From contig OZ005692.1 in assembly GCA_963930775.1 (NCBI GenBank), positions 1,536,135-1,600,134 on the forward strand: a stretch of DNA of 64,000 nucleotides. Direction: 5' to 3'. The position numbers were made by a program, and so were the translations under genes. A model generated the notes under the pieces. That model saw nothing but the letters and a program-made list of their open reading frames with translations, had not been told where the DNA came from and did not search any database. The DNA comes from Cliona cf. orientalis. Taxonomy: Eukaryota > Porifera > Demospongiae > Clionaida > Clionaidae. Below are positions 40,102 through 51,062 of the stretch, one piece after another. Position 1 is the first letter of the stretch. Every line of letters starts with the position of its first letter.

Positions 40102-43100
40102 TTAAGATGAGAGATACTTGAATAGAGTTCTCCCTGTGAGATAGATGACACATGAGACCAGCCCCACTCCTCCCACCACCTTTAGCACCAATAGGCCTCT
40201 GTGGCGCCTCACTCGGGGTAGATTGGGACGAGGGGCCGGGACCTGAGACAATGCCTGAACCAGAGAGCAACATACAATGTCATACACTTACATGTACATA
40301 TAGTCCAGAGTGTGAGCGACTTGACCAATGCAAATTTTTATAATGGGGAAAAGAAATAGAGCAAACTAGAAATTGAAGGACTGAAAGCTAACCCACAAGA
40401 TTAATGTTGGTTTAGCCCCTGAATATTGAAAAAATTATGAGCTGTTGAAAATTCACACTTCTAAAACTTTTTAATTCATAGAAGAGAGCAGTTCTTTGTA
40501 TAACTATACGAACCAGATTCAATTCTCTTTGTAGAGTCAGCACTTCGTCTTGCAACGAAGACACTGCGGCTGCCGCTCCAGAGAGGTCAGAGGTCAGCCT
40601 TTCCCTCTCATCGGGAAGTAGGTGTGGTCCAATCATGTCCTCGTTGGATCTGACATGGGAGAGAAGGTGAGTGGCAGTGGCCTTGATGTACGTGGAGTGA
40701 CGGGCAAGGTTGGAGAGAATGAAGGCAGCCTCCATCGCACTAAGGGGGGAGAGGGAGGGAGAGGGGGGGAGACAGAGAGACAGAGAGAGAGGGAGAGACA
40801 GAGAGAGAGGGAGAGAGGGAGAGAGAGGGGGGGAGACAGAGAGACAGAGAGAGAGGGAGAGAGAGAGAGAGAGGAGAGAGAGGAGGGGAGGGAGGGAGAG
40901 AAACAAAGAGTTAAGATTTCAAGATCATAGTTTGGCATAAACACAAAATTGGTGTACATGTACGTTTAATACTGTCCAAATGCTAAAATCTGAAGACAGT
41001 ATAAGAGGAATATCAACAGCAAAGTTTGGCCTTACCTGAGCACCCTATTTCTGGGCAGGGTGTTTGTCGGCATATGCCACTCCTTCTTGTGAACAGCTGC
41101 CACACTCGACAGGATCTTCTTTCGAACTCCAACTTCAGATATACCCATCTACATGCACATGCACGTGCACATACATGTACAATGTACATGAAAATTAATC
41201 TGTACATGACGTGGAGAGTGTCAGTAATATTAAGTACCAGGTGATTCTGAATCTATAAGTCTTGCGCACTTAAATGGCCCAATTGGGTGCTTACATGTAC
41301 TTTTAGACGGCATTTAATTTGGATGGAAGCTACTATATATACAGGTGTGCACTGAAATGTGGTACATGCACACCCAGGAGTGCGCACTTGCCAGAATACT
41401 CGTCTAAGGTACAAGTAAGTACATGTACATGCAATCATAATAATTAGAGAGGCAAATGCAAATTTCATTACAAATAATTTTAACTCTTTTCTCACTTGTT
41501 CCAAGTCCCTGTCAGTCATATTGAGCAGGTCGGTGAACTCGACACGGTGCTCTCTAAATAGAGGCATCAATTGCCACAGCTGTTCTCCCTTCAGAAACAG
41601 CTCCAGATCACCGAAGCTGACGTCTTCAACTCCAGGACCAGGCTTGGTGGACTTGGCCATCACTGGTAGAGCTAGAGTGGTCGATGATGATGATGATGAT
41701 GTCATCATGACATCACTGGATGGTGCCCTATACGATTGATTAATATGATACATAATATGTAATGTCTAGTACAGTACAACCTCGATTATCCGGACCCCTT
41801 TGTCCACCGGCCGATCGCTGCCATACCGGATAAGTGAAATGTCCGGATAACTGAAATGCCTACATTTCTCGCCTGGTTTATGATACCTAGCCTATAAACG
41901 ATACCTATACAGTATGATCATGGCCAGCAGTGTTCAGAAACTGTAAAGTGACTACCATCTACACGTACCACACGATGAGCTATTAGACGACATTTGCCAA
42001 ATATCATACAATTGTATCAAAAGCTACATGTACATGTACACATGTACCTATAGCTAACATTAAGGAAGAGGGCCAAGAATGTTTTCCGATTCCTCCATCC
42101 CCCCTCCCCAAATTATGCCTTATCATACCTTGTACTTTGCTTGTTTTCAGCAAATGTTGGAAGACTGATTGGCTCTCTAGCTGCACCACCGCCCCTAGAC
42201 GATGATGATATAATGCTCTCCAACCAATCACGGAGCTCCGTGTGGTCGTTGCTATAGGCAATGGATGCAGGGGTATCCCCCAAATTACAGGTGATTTCGG
42301 GGTTGGCGTTAGACTCTATCAGTAGCTGCACCAGCTGAGAGTTGCCCTTGCTGGCAGCGTAGTGCAGAGGCTAGAGGAGGGAGAGAGAAAGAGAGGAGAG
42401 GGACAGAGAAAGAGTGGGAGAGATAGAGGGAGAAAAGAGAGGGACAGAGAGAGGGGGGGGGGGGGGAGAGAGAGAAGAGAATCAAACATACTTGTATAAA
42501 GGAAACTTGGCTCTATGCATTGATTCAGACACGATCCATAATCAATTCTTATACACTATACACTAACAGTACACAGCCAGAAGACATTGTACACACATAA
42601 TTATACACAACATTGTATAAAGTTTAACGTAGCTTCATAATTGTTTCCCTGAAATCTCTATTAATTTTGATGGAGAGCCAGCACTACAGTAGTCTTACCG
42701 TCCATCCTCTGGTGTCCTGCTGGTTGACATCAGCGTTGACAGAGACAAGCAGCTCAGCCAGTCCAAGATGGCCGGCACGACACGCATACAGAAGGGGAGA
42801 CATCTTGTGTCTACAGAAATACAAGACACAAAGGCAACCAATAGTGATCACATAAACAAGCTATGTGCATGCATAAACAATAGCACTAATCTTGTAAGCT
42901 TTCTTTGTGGAAAAAAAATCTCAGAAAGTCCAAGAAGACTTACATGTACCTAAAGCACGGTCAGACCATCAAGAACAAAACAACAAGAGAAACTCGTGCA
43001 ATACTATATACCTAAAATAAATTTAGAGTGTTCGTGTGTGTGTGTGTGTGTGCATGTGTATTGGCAGCCAACCTGTCGTGAGAGTTGACGACTGCCCCTC

Positions 43101-44310
43101 GGTTGATGAGTAATCTGGCTGTCTCGATCTGACCTTTGGACTCCATTTTTCTTGCACACAAGGCCATCAGTGCAGTGTACTGATCTGCAAAAATCAAATA
43201 TACAGAGCCCCATAGTTCCAACCATGGTTATCTTATTTCATGTACATGTATTTGTTGGTAGTTGCTTAGCAACCAAAGTTTTTATAGGCATTTTGCCGGC
43301 TATGGGAAGGGGGTGGGTCATCATAAAATAGGCCAATGATGAACAGAGGTCAACTACCAACAAAATAGTTATCTGCCAGTAATTGGGGTGCATGAGATGC
43401 ATGGTCGAATGCACCCCAATTACTGGCAGATAACTATTATTTACAACTTATACAGAGGCTCAACCACAGTTGTGGGAGAAAACCCTATTGTTTACAACTT
43501 ATCAGGGTTCCCCACTAATGGAGCCAATTAAAGTTGGGCAACATGATGCAATTATCACCCACACTGAAGCACTACAAAGGTAAGTGTACCATAAAATTGA
43601 TACCACTGTACATGTGCATAGATTTGGGTATCCAGTGGCTCACATAAAGCCTATAATTATTGTTATTCTACCTTTTCTTGTTTTAGGGTTGGCTCCGTGG
43701 TCCAGGAGCAGCGCAGTGACTTCAAGATTGGCGGAGTCGCACGAATGCATGAGAGCTGTCCAACCAGAACTCAGGACTGTGTTGGGATCAAATCCTGATA
43801 TGATGGGGGCGAGGGAGGGAGGGAGACAGAGTGAGAGAGAGAGAGGAGGGGGGAGAGGTGAATATACATGTGAAGTACAGATAAATGACATCAAAATTTG
43901 ACCCTTTTCAATCCTAATAATCACTTATCTACCATTTTCAAGAATCCTTTTCACTTGTGTCACATTCCCCCTCTGGACAGCAATTCTAAAATTCTCGCTC
44001 TCCTCTGCTCCCTTTAGTTGACCTTTTAACCTTTCATCCGAATCTCCCGATGACCGTTGATCACTTAATTTATGCCGCAATCGACCTCTCGACCTTCTTG
44101 GAGGATTTCTGAGGTGGCTGTCGCTAATTGGATGGGCGGATTTGATTGGTGAATCACTTTTTGTGATGGTGATGTCATGATGATCTAATCCACCAGAGGC
44201 AGCTGTGTCGAGAGCAAACTTTACACCACCACTTGAGATAGCCGGAGATGAATCAGATTGTAATGTCGCCTTAAAACCAAAATTACTTTCACCTTGTATT
44301 TGTGTACATG

Positions 44311-44377
<67 letters not shown>

Positions 44378-44645
44378 AAAGCCTATTTCTTAACCACCTC
44401 TTTTATTACTTCAAGAGCTCACCAGCTAGTTCAGAATTAGCCTGATCACTAGCAGTACTAGTATTCATAGCTTCTTGGCTTTTCTTTACCAGACTTGACG
44501 CGGACGGAACAAAATCCTTGTCTCTTCGGCTTGATGCATCGTAGTCAACCTCTTCGTGACAGTTGTACGAATCGCCGAACACAAATCCATCGAATTCGTC
44601 CTCGCTTGAGTCATCGTAGCCGCCGGGTCGAGCAAAACTGGCCAT
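40102..44645 (-). CDS. ASZ1: ASZ1/GASZ: ankyrin, SAM and C-terminal membrane anchor, piRNA pathway scaffold
   Basis: Ten exons: 44423-44645, 43933-44292, 43672-43794, 43073-43184, 42699-42810, 42129-42370, 41496-41727, 41036-41148, 40514-40739, 40102-40254; 631 residues with every phase consistent. An acidic N-terminus (SSEDEFDGFVFGD) is followed by a low-complexity region, then five ankyrin repeats (about 180-355, for example GWTALMHSCDSANLEVTALLL and PLHYAASKGNSQLVQLLI). A SAM domain (SFGDLELFLKGEQLWQLMPL to GVRKKILSSVAAVH, about 415-490) follows, then a coiled coil (LQDEVLTLQREL) and a single C-terminal transmembrane helix with basic flanks. That order is diagnostic for GASZ, which anchors nuage and piRNA factors to the mitochondrial outer membrane in germ cells. 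Sponge archaeocytes and germ cells use a piRNA pathway, so the role is plausible. It is longer than the mammalian protein (about 475) because of the N-terminal linker exon. Confidence 0.88.
41767..41866. mobile_element. Terminal fragment of a pogo/Tigger-type transposon
   Basis: CAGTACAACCTCGATTATCC followed by GGACCCC, then the internal ATGTCCGGATAACTGAAATG, is the characteristic terminus of pogo-like elements. Only one end is present. It lies in an ASZ1 intron, just upstream (in gene direction) of the exon at 41496-41727. Confidence 0.7.
42370..42480. repeat. GA-rich low-complexity tract
   Basis: GAGAGAAAGAG-type repeats with a poly-G run at 42457-42467, directly beside the ASZ1 exon 6 acceptor, where they form its polypyrimidine tract on the minus strand. 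Comparable GA tracts border ASZ1 exon 9 (40741-40905) and exon 3 (43803-43860). Confidence 0.85.
43364..43438. repeat. Perfect 30-bp intronic hairpin
   Basis: The arm 43364-43393 (AATAGTTATCTGCCAGTAAT...) is the exact reverse complement of 43409-43438, with a 15-nt loop. It lies in an ASZ1 intron. No flanking target duplication is clear. Confidence 0.85.
44317..44375. repeat. (GA)n microsatellite
   Basis: About 29 perfect AG dinucleotides in ASZ1 intron 1, ending about 48 bp from the end of exon 1. Confidence 0.95.
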
Positions 44646-44747
44646 ACTCTGCAGTATTGCAGTATGGTCAGCCACGTGGATCTTTTCGCAGCCTAGCACC
44701 AAGTACAAAGTTCAACAATAAATTTAATTTTAAGGAGCGCCTTCTCT

Positions 44748-44759
44748 TGCGCATGCGCG
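44748..44759. promoter_or_regulatory. NRF1-type site upstream of ASZ1
   Basis: TGCGCATGCGCG lies about 103 bp upstream of the ASZ1 start codon (minus-strand gene). No TATA box is seen here. Confidence 0.5.
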
Positions 44760-44891
44760 TACCAGTGTACAACACATTGATATTTGTAGCTATAGCTACA
44801 CGACACTCTACATAAACGATCAATGAAATTATTGTTTAGTCTTTGGATTCCGATTCTTCTAAGTTCAGATGCCTCAGGCCCTTCCTCTGCA

Positions 44892-46503
44892 TCAGCTTTG
44901 GTCTTCCTCTGAGTCGGTCTCATCATCCTTAGTTTCTTCATCATCATCCTTTTTCTCATCCTCCTTTTTCTCACCGGTACCATCTTCCTTTTTCTTGCCA
45001 TCTTCACTGTAATTAAGAAACATTACAGAGAGAGGCTGGCACATAGCTAATCTTAGCTTTGAGAGTTAGCTAGCTACAATAATAATATAATATTGGATGT
45101 GCACTACAGCTAAAATAAGGTCCTAGTATGATTTATTATTGTGATGGCCCGCACAGAATTAATATGCATCAAGTGGTGATGATGGCTTAGAATCCACCCA
45201 GGCTCCTCACTTAATGGACAACCGATGAAGGAAGCTATTATAGTATGCAGCTATGTAGTCTTATATAGACATCACGCATCATAATGATGCAGTTGGTTTC
45301 ATGCCAAAATTGAAGCACTATCATAATAATAATATTATTATAGAGGAATGCAAACAGATATGACTACTACGGGGGGGGGGGGGGGGGGGGGGGGGGGGGT
45401 ATAATATATTATTATGTCTGTAAATGCAGACATATCATAGTAGCTACACACTGTCAGACAGCTGATCTGTACATGCTAGTCCCCATTGTACTAATTTAGT
45501 ACACGAAGGCTAAAAATATAAATATGCCAAGTCATGTTATGGACAGGAATATAACAATAATAATAATATTGTGCTATAGTGTATACAGTCTGTAACATGA
45601 CTTGGCATTCATTCATGCACAAGGAACGATCATGACTCAGCTATATACATGACCCATGATCAGTATAGATGAAAATGCAAGGGAAGCACCTACATACTCC
45701 CAATTCAGTGAAATTGCCCCCCTCCCCAGGATAAGCCACCTTCAAAACCGTAACAGTAAAATTTTTCATGTACTTTGGTCGTGATCATCCACTCAGGCCC
45801 ACTCTTCCATAATAATTATGATTGTGACAACCAACTGGCTATGATGAATAATATTGTATGACTTTTAAATATCGCTGTCTACAGTGCCGGTACCGGCACC
45901 GCAATTTAAGCGTTATAGTGCCGGTAAGTCCATATAAAATCTGTACTCTTACGTAGCCCTAGTTCCCGCCCCCTCCTGCATATGGCAATATAAATTTGTA
46001 CATAAATTTGCCGGCACTCTAGACACTGCGTTTAAATATCCATATCTAGCTACTTGAATCCTGCCCATGAAATACTAAAAATGAATAATACTAAAATTCT
46101 GGGCTATAATATGATCCTGATAATCCTGGGGAATATGGCCATGATCAGCACTTTGACCACCATCATAATTATCTTACCTCTGGCCACCGCCGCGGGCCGC
46201 CGAGATCACGGCCGCTCCAGCGCCAACTCCCGCCCCTGCAGCAGCTCCGGCAGCTGTAGCAGCACCAGTGGCTGCCATCGAGAAACCTCCAACGGCCCCG
46301 AGGCTCTGTAGACCGGCAAAGAGACTTCCCGCGGCCACGTTACCTATGGCCGAGTGAGCGGCCGCCGCTACGCTACCAGCCACGACGCCACCCGTACCGA
46401 ATCCGATGGCTGGTAGAACTATGGGAGCAGCGACTGCTGTGAGAGTAAGAGCGACTCCACCACCTACTACGGCACCGGCAACCAACTTAAGCTTCCAAGC
46501 CAT
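44892..46503 (-). CDS. IFI6/IFI27 (ISG12)-like protein 1 with acidic tail
   Basis: Two exons: 46178-46503 and 44892-45006, phase 2, 146 residues. Exon 1 encodes the whole IFI6/IFI27 domain: MAWKLKLVAGAVVGGG, VAAPIVLPAIGFGTGGVVAGS, SAIGNVAAGSLFAGLQSLGAVGG, then a Gly/Ala-rich hydrophobic helix. Exon 2 encodes a 37-residue Lys/Glu/Asp tail (GEKKEDEKKDDDEE) that ordinary members lack. Vertebrate members are interferon-induced, very hydrophobic and mostly mitochondrial, and influence apoptosis. Interferons are not known in sponges, so the induction is not implied. The 1.2-kb intron contains a MULE-like MITE (45874-46030) and a 29-G run. A MITE ends about 38 bp upstream of the start codon. Confidence 0.8.
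45371..45399 (+). repeat. Poly-G tract (29 G)
   Basis: An uninterrupted run of 29 G in the intron of IFI27-like gene 1, the longest G run in the window. Confidence 0.9.
45874..46030. mobile_element. MITE flanked by 10-bp direct repeats (MULE-like)
   Basis: Inverted ends TGTCTACAGTGCCGG and CCGGCACTCTAGACA enclose about 150 bp. The direct repeat TTTAAATATC stands immediately outside both ends (45864-45873 and 46031-46040). A 9-10 bp target duplication is typical of Mutator-like elements. Confidence 0.75.
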
Positions 46504-46540
46504 GATCAGCGTATTGCCTCAGTGAGTCTAGTCTCGCGTA

Positions 46541-46770
46541 TAAGGCCCCTCCAAATTAATTAGTAGTTTCTCATCCCCCTTAATTTCCGCTCGCATGCAT
46601 TTTGTGATTAGGAGCACAATGCAATATACCGCATCCTTTTTTGCAAGCGATTTCGACGACCATTTCCATCGAAAATTACACATATTGACGACCATTACCA
46701 CCGCCCGCCCGCATCAATTTTGAGCTAAGAGGGGATGAGAAACTACTAATTGATTTGGAGGGGCCTAATA
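46541..46770. mobile_element. MITE in the promoter of IFI27-like gene 1
   Basis: Ends AGGCCCCTCCAAATTAATTA... and ...TTGATTTGGAGGGGCCT are inverted copies extending about 38 bp (through GTAGTTTCTCATCCCC), about 230 bp apart. The right-hand gene ATG at 46503 is 38 bp from the element, so it must overlap the 5' untranslated region or core promoter. Confidence 0.85.
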
Positions 46771-47778
46771 TAGGTCGTTCAAGTTTTGGTAAGGGTCGTC
46801 AAACATGTACACTGAAGACGTGCGCGCGCATGTGCATCATGCCGTTTTGACGCATGCGTGTGCCTATGCCAGCTGTTATACATCTATTTTACATCAAAAT
46901 GTAGTATAATTCAGCTCAGCCCCAGAACATGTATACGGACATCATTCAAAGACCAGCAGATAGAGCATAAAGACTAAAATTTACACGTTCCAGACTTTTC
47001 AATTTCATTTTCATTATCAAGTTACATGGACGTGTATGAAACATAAATAAGATTCGGAAAGGATTAAAAACAAAATCTACTGTATAATAGTGCTTTAGGT
47101 GACCATATTATAACTACTTCGTATGCCAATGGTCTGTTGTGTAGTCTATTGGATTTTGGACTGATGACTTAATTAATCAGTTCATTAAACATGCAGCAAC
47201 AGAATGAGCAAATCTTTCCACTTAGGATGTGGTTAGTCTTCTTAAGACAGTAATAAATAAAATGTTATTATTATCGCTCGTAACTATTATTGTTGCATTA
47301 TATCCCCAGCATGCAGGGAAATTTTTTTGATGATATTCATACAAATGAATAATTATTATGGTTTATAATATTATATACCCGAAAGAGCATAAACGGCAGC
47401 TATCATAGCATGATATTCTGAATCATTGTGGTAATGCTATGTTACATGGAGATATTCACACAATCATAATAATACATTGCATGTAACACCTTCCTATTAA
47501 AGAGAGCTACTGCTCAAAATTCCAGGAATAGCTACCATTAAATTAAATAATATAGTAGCTACATGGCTACGTAGTCAGCTCCAAGATTATTATTATTATT
47601 TAGCTAATTTTGGGTATTTGATCTTGGCTTTGTATCTCATCACAACGTCTCTATAATTATTGAAAGTATATACCATTATCTAAGTATAGCAAAAATTCCT
47701 TTTGTATATACATAATATGAGGAGCTGGTCTGCAAGACTATAGCTTTTCCTACAACTAATTACAGTGTAGCTACTTAC
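46771..47778. other. Intergenic, no gene assigned
   Basis: AT-rich. A downstream exon for IFI27-like gene 2 may lie near 47680-47733, after an AG reading ACCAGCTCCTCATATT on the minus strand, but this cannot be confirmed. Confidence 0.35.
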
Positions 47779-48407
47779 CGGGCAGGCCACCAGCGATAAC
47801 ATACAGCCACTGCAGCTATTGCTACAGTGACCACAGCTGCTGTTCCTAGGAAGGTGATGCCAGCAAAGGTTGTCCATGAAATGGCTCCAACTGCCCCAGC
47901 ACTCTGCATAAGGGCAAAGAAACTCCCTGCAGTTACATTGCCTATAAGTGAATGAATGACAGAAGCAATGGATCCTTTAGTAATGCCAGTAATCCCGAAA
48001 CCGATCATAGGTAGGATGAACTTGGGGATTGCTATGGAAACTCCAGCCCCTGCAAGTGATCCCACAACTGTGGCACCACCAAGTAGCACCATTTCCGCAG
48101 TTAGTTTATCAGATTCCGATCCTGGTCCCGCTTTAGATATCTCAGGCAAAGGGCCTGCAAGTACAAGTGCCCCTGCAAGTGATCCCCAAACACCACCAAG
48201 TAACATTTCCGCAGTTATAGATTCTGATCCTGGTCCAGCTTTAGATATCACAGGCCAAGGGGCTGGGCGTGAGACTAAGTACGCATAACTCCAGATCGAA
48301 GCGGTTCGAGTGCGGGTCACCCATAACATGTTTCCAACCACTCCAGCATTCAATGCACTAGCAGAAGGGCCTACAGCCGCACAAGTAGCCACCTTTTTCC
48401 AGGACAT
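47779..48407 (-). CDS. IFI6/IFI27-like protein 2 (3' end unresolved)
   Basis: One long exon from ATG 48407 (MSWKKVATCAAVG) to a GTAAGT donor after 47779, 209 codons plus two bases. The C-terminal half is the family domain: GGATVVGSLAGAGVSIAIPKFILPMIGFGITGITKGS, then HSLIGNVTAGSFFALMQSAGAVG and a hydrophobic helix. The N-terminal half is unusual. The domain start MSWKKVA is separated from the rest by about 100 residues holding two copies of ISKAGPGSES(x)TAEM, as if an internal duplication had split the domain. The last exon must lie below 47770 and is not identified. A GC-rich stretch at 48434-48468 (CCCCGCCCCTCGG with an inverted copy) marks a likely promoter. Confidence 0.65.
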
Positions 48408-48977
48408 ATCGCTGGTTCAAGTCATTATCGTTTTGGCCCCGCCCCTCGGAGGCGAGGGGCGGATCCGCAGCCTCTGTTTTTTTGCGCTCCGTCTAAATAG
48501 GAGGGCGTATGGTAGTGTTCATAATTGTACTGATCATGAGTGAATACTAGCAAGCATTACAATTTTAATTTATCAATTAGTAAAACTTTCAGTGCCAGGT
48601 CCAACTCCCATTGGAACGCCCACTGCACTCATCCCTTTAAATTAATATTAAATTTTGTCACAAGTTAAGTTCAGATTCACTTAATTTCAGAGATATGAAT
48701 ATGAATGCACAATTTTATTATGGAATGAAAAAAATTCTTCAATTATAGACTCAGTGATCAGTCTGAGCTGGCCGGTCAGGGTCCTTTTTAACTGATTTCA
48801 ATTCAGGCATTGTGGCCACTGCGTGTTTTCGGGCCATCAGATTCTGGTTTCTGTAATAAAGGTATAGCTACCAATAATAATTATTTTAATCATGGCTCTC
48901 CGTTACATTTATTAACTTGAATACACATAGGCATAGGAACCATGGGGGTGTGGGGGAGGGACCTTTGGTGCCCCCAT

Positions 48978-49145
48978 TAGGCTATTCCAGTTAATAAGGA
49001 TACACCCCCATATGTGGAGGAAGGTTGATTAGTATAGCTACTGAAGAAAATTAATATTATTAGTATTGATGATAATTAATTTTTGCCAATTGCAAATCTC
49101 TTCCTCCACAGAGGTGTACACCCATTTAATGTCTGGAATAGCCCC
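48978..49145. repeat. Palindromic repeat, about 168 bp
   Basis: GGCTATTCCAG...ACACCCCCATATGTGGAGGAAG is mirrored by CTTCCTCCACAGAGGTGTACACCC...CTGGAATAGCCCC. It is a MITE-like foldback element with diverged arms and no gene. Confidence 0.7.
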
Positions 49146-49253
49146 CTCCCTACAGAGTTCCGCCTTTTTTTAATATCAAACCACCTTCCTATGCTTATGT
49201 AACACAGTAGCTAAACTTATTTTTCCTCGAAACCATGAAACTGCTGACCCAGC

Positions 49254-49597
49254 CAGTGGCGTATCTAGCATGGAGCTCAGGGTGCTGGAGCACCCCCCTC
49301 AGCTCTGGCACAACAGCCAGCTCAGTACCTCAGCATAAATATTGTCAATGATAATCGATAACTGGCAGCTCCTACTAACAATAAACTTACTGGCCTCTAA
49401 AATTCGCTCCTTAAACAGCGTTTTATCATCGCCACTAGGCCTAAAACAGCCTTCTTTGTCAGCCAGCTAGTATCTTCTGGAACGCGTAAATAAGGGGCGT
49501 GGTTAACGTTTTGTGGGCGTGGCTAAACATTTTGCGCGCGCGCTTCGTGCGCGATCGACCTAGCACCTCCCTCCTTCAAATCCTGGATACGCCACTG
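49254..49597. mobile_element. MITE (CAGTGGCGTATC ends) in IFI27-like gene 3
   Basis: 344 bp. The ends CAGTGGCGTATCTAG and GGATACGCCACTG are inverted; the target duplication CCAGC is at 49249-49253 and 49598-49602. The ends look hAT-like, but the duplication is 5 bp, not 8, so the superfamily is left open. Confidence 0.85.
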
Positions 49598-49800
49598 CCA
49601 GCAGCCCCTAATGCCGCTCCACCGGCTGTTCCTATACCAGTCACTATACCCCCAGTCATTGACGATATAGACCCGACTGCTCCAGCGCTCTGAGCGGCAG
49701 CGAACAAACTCCCTTTTCCAACTGTGACAATGACGGATTGGATACCAGCCGCAACGCTAGCTTTAGCGACGCCCGCCGCCCCGAAACCTATGGCCGGTAA

Positions 49801-50120
49801 CAGGGGCGTAGCCAGGATTTTCTGAGGGGGTTTCCTAGCAGTTGCGCGCGAAAAATTTAAAGACCACGCCCACTTTTCGGCCACGCCCTCTAATTAACGA
49901 TCGCCATTTTCAGCAAGATTTTGCTGGATTCTCGAGATTTTGGCGGAGAAAAGCACAAAAGGAGGAGATCTAGGCTAAGTTTCAGGAGATTTTAGTGCCT
50001 GCACATTGAATCTGGAAACCAAGGGGGTTTCCTGATAGCTAAATCATGCTAAGATAATACTGAATCTGACTGCCAGGGGGGGTTTCCGGGCAACAAGGAA
50101 ACAACTAAGCTACGCCCCTG
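49801..50120. mobile_element. MITE (CAGGGGCGTAGC ends) in IFI27-like gene 3
   Basis: 320 bp. CAGGGGCGTAGCCAGG at the left and AGCTACGCCCCTG at the right; target duplication GGTAA at 49796-49800 and 50121-50125. It interrupts the codons for the conserved L-P-A-I-G-F-G segment. Confidence 0.88.
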
Positions 50121-50400
50121 GGTAATATGATCGTAGGGGCTGCCACGGCTAGTCCCACGCCGGTAACAGTGCCGACTGTGGCACCAATAGCCACCTTGGT
50201 TTTCCAAGACATTCCCGATGAGTCCGAGGCATTGCCTGGGGCGGACGGTCCCGATCCATCAGGCGGCGGGGGGCCAGCGTTGTTTGATCCCGATCCCTTG
50301 TCGGGTAAGTTATTGTAGGGTATTGATCCTTCAGCCATTGCTTTTGTAACTTTTGAGGGCCAAAAAATGCCTGGCATCAGCACGAAATTCAATACGGTAG

Positions 50401-50723
50401 CGCCAAGAGTATATAATAGGAAGAGAAGGGAGAGTATCCTACTCTGTATACTGCTGTGCAAACGCACTGCGGATAATTAAATCCGTATATCCTTGTAAAC
50501 TGTAGTATACTCCACATATCACCTTGTAGTCAAGTGAGTGTTGGCCAATAATTGGTCTAGGACAGCCCACTTGGGTACTACCCAGCTACTGTACTCACCA
50601 GTACTGGTGGGTTTCACAGCTTGTTTGAGTCAACCACTCAAATTTAATTATCCGCAGTGCGTTTGCACAGTAGTATATGGAGTAGGATACTCTCCCTTCT
50701 CTTCCTATTATATACTCTTGGTA
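50401..50723. repeat. 82-bp inverted repeat (50401-50482 and 50642-50723)
   Basis: The arms are near-identical in reverse complement (AGAGTATATAATAGGAAGAG... against ...CTCTTCCTATTATATACTCT), about 160 bp apart. The left arm overlaps the 5' region of IFI27-like gene 3, so part of its promoter or leader has been duplicated in inverted orientation between this gene and IARS1. Confidence 0.85.
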
Positions 50724-51062
50724 GCGCATATATGTAGCTACGCCCATAATATGCATAGTTCCGCGCATGCATAGCGCACGCGCGGAACATATGCAGTCAC
50801 GTGACTAATACTGCCCGCCACGTGGTGAGCTTCATGAGCTCCTTCTGAATTGAATTGGAAAAGGTTGAGTTGTTGCTGTAATTACATGTATATCTACTTT
50901 TCTCATACTATTAGCCAATAATTTAATAATATTTTACCAAGAAAATTATTGTTTTCTAGCTACACGACTGTGATCATAGCTGTGATACTCGTAAAGTTCA
51001 AATATTAATTATTTTTCGATACGAAGTCTGCACCTCACTACCCACCTACAGCTTGCCTCATC

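Larger units (their letters stand above)
49176..50338 (-). pseudogene. IFI6/IFI27-like gene 3 split by two MITEs
   Basis: The coding remnant is in three pieces. 50121-50338: MAEGSIPYNN, a Pro/Gly/Ser linker, then MSWKTKVAIGATVGTVTGVG and AVAAPTIILP. 49598-49800: AIGFGAAGVAKASVAAGIQSV, GKGSLFAAAQSAGAVGS, and a Gly/Ala-rich helix to LGAAG. 49176-49253: SAVSWFRGK, then a stop. The gaps are two different transposons (49801-50120 and 49254-49597), each with a 5-bp target duplication. Removing each with one duplication restores one open frame with the family domain in the right order. Splicing could conceivably remove one insertion, but neither element has obvious splice borders. The frame also extends 5' to 50467 through the inverted repeat; the domain-like start is MSWK at 50212. 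Confidence 0.8.

Noticed and set aside
44693-45007. Arg/Lys/Met-rich 104-codon minus-strand frame
   Set aside because: The alternative frame of the same exon gives an acidic Lys/Glu tail that splices in phase to IFI27-like gene 1, which is better supported.
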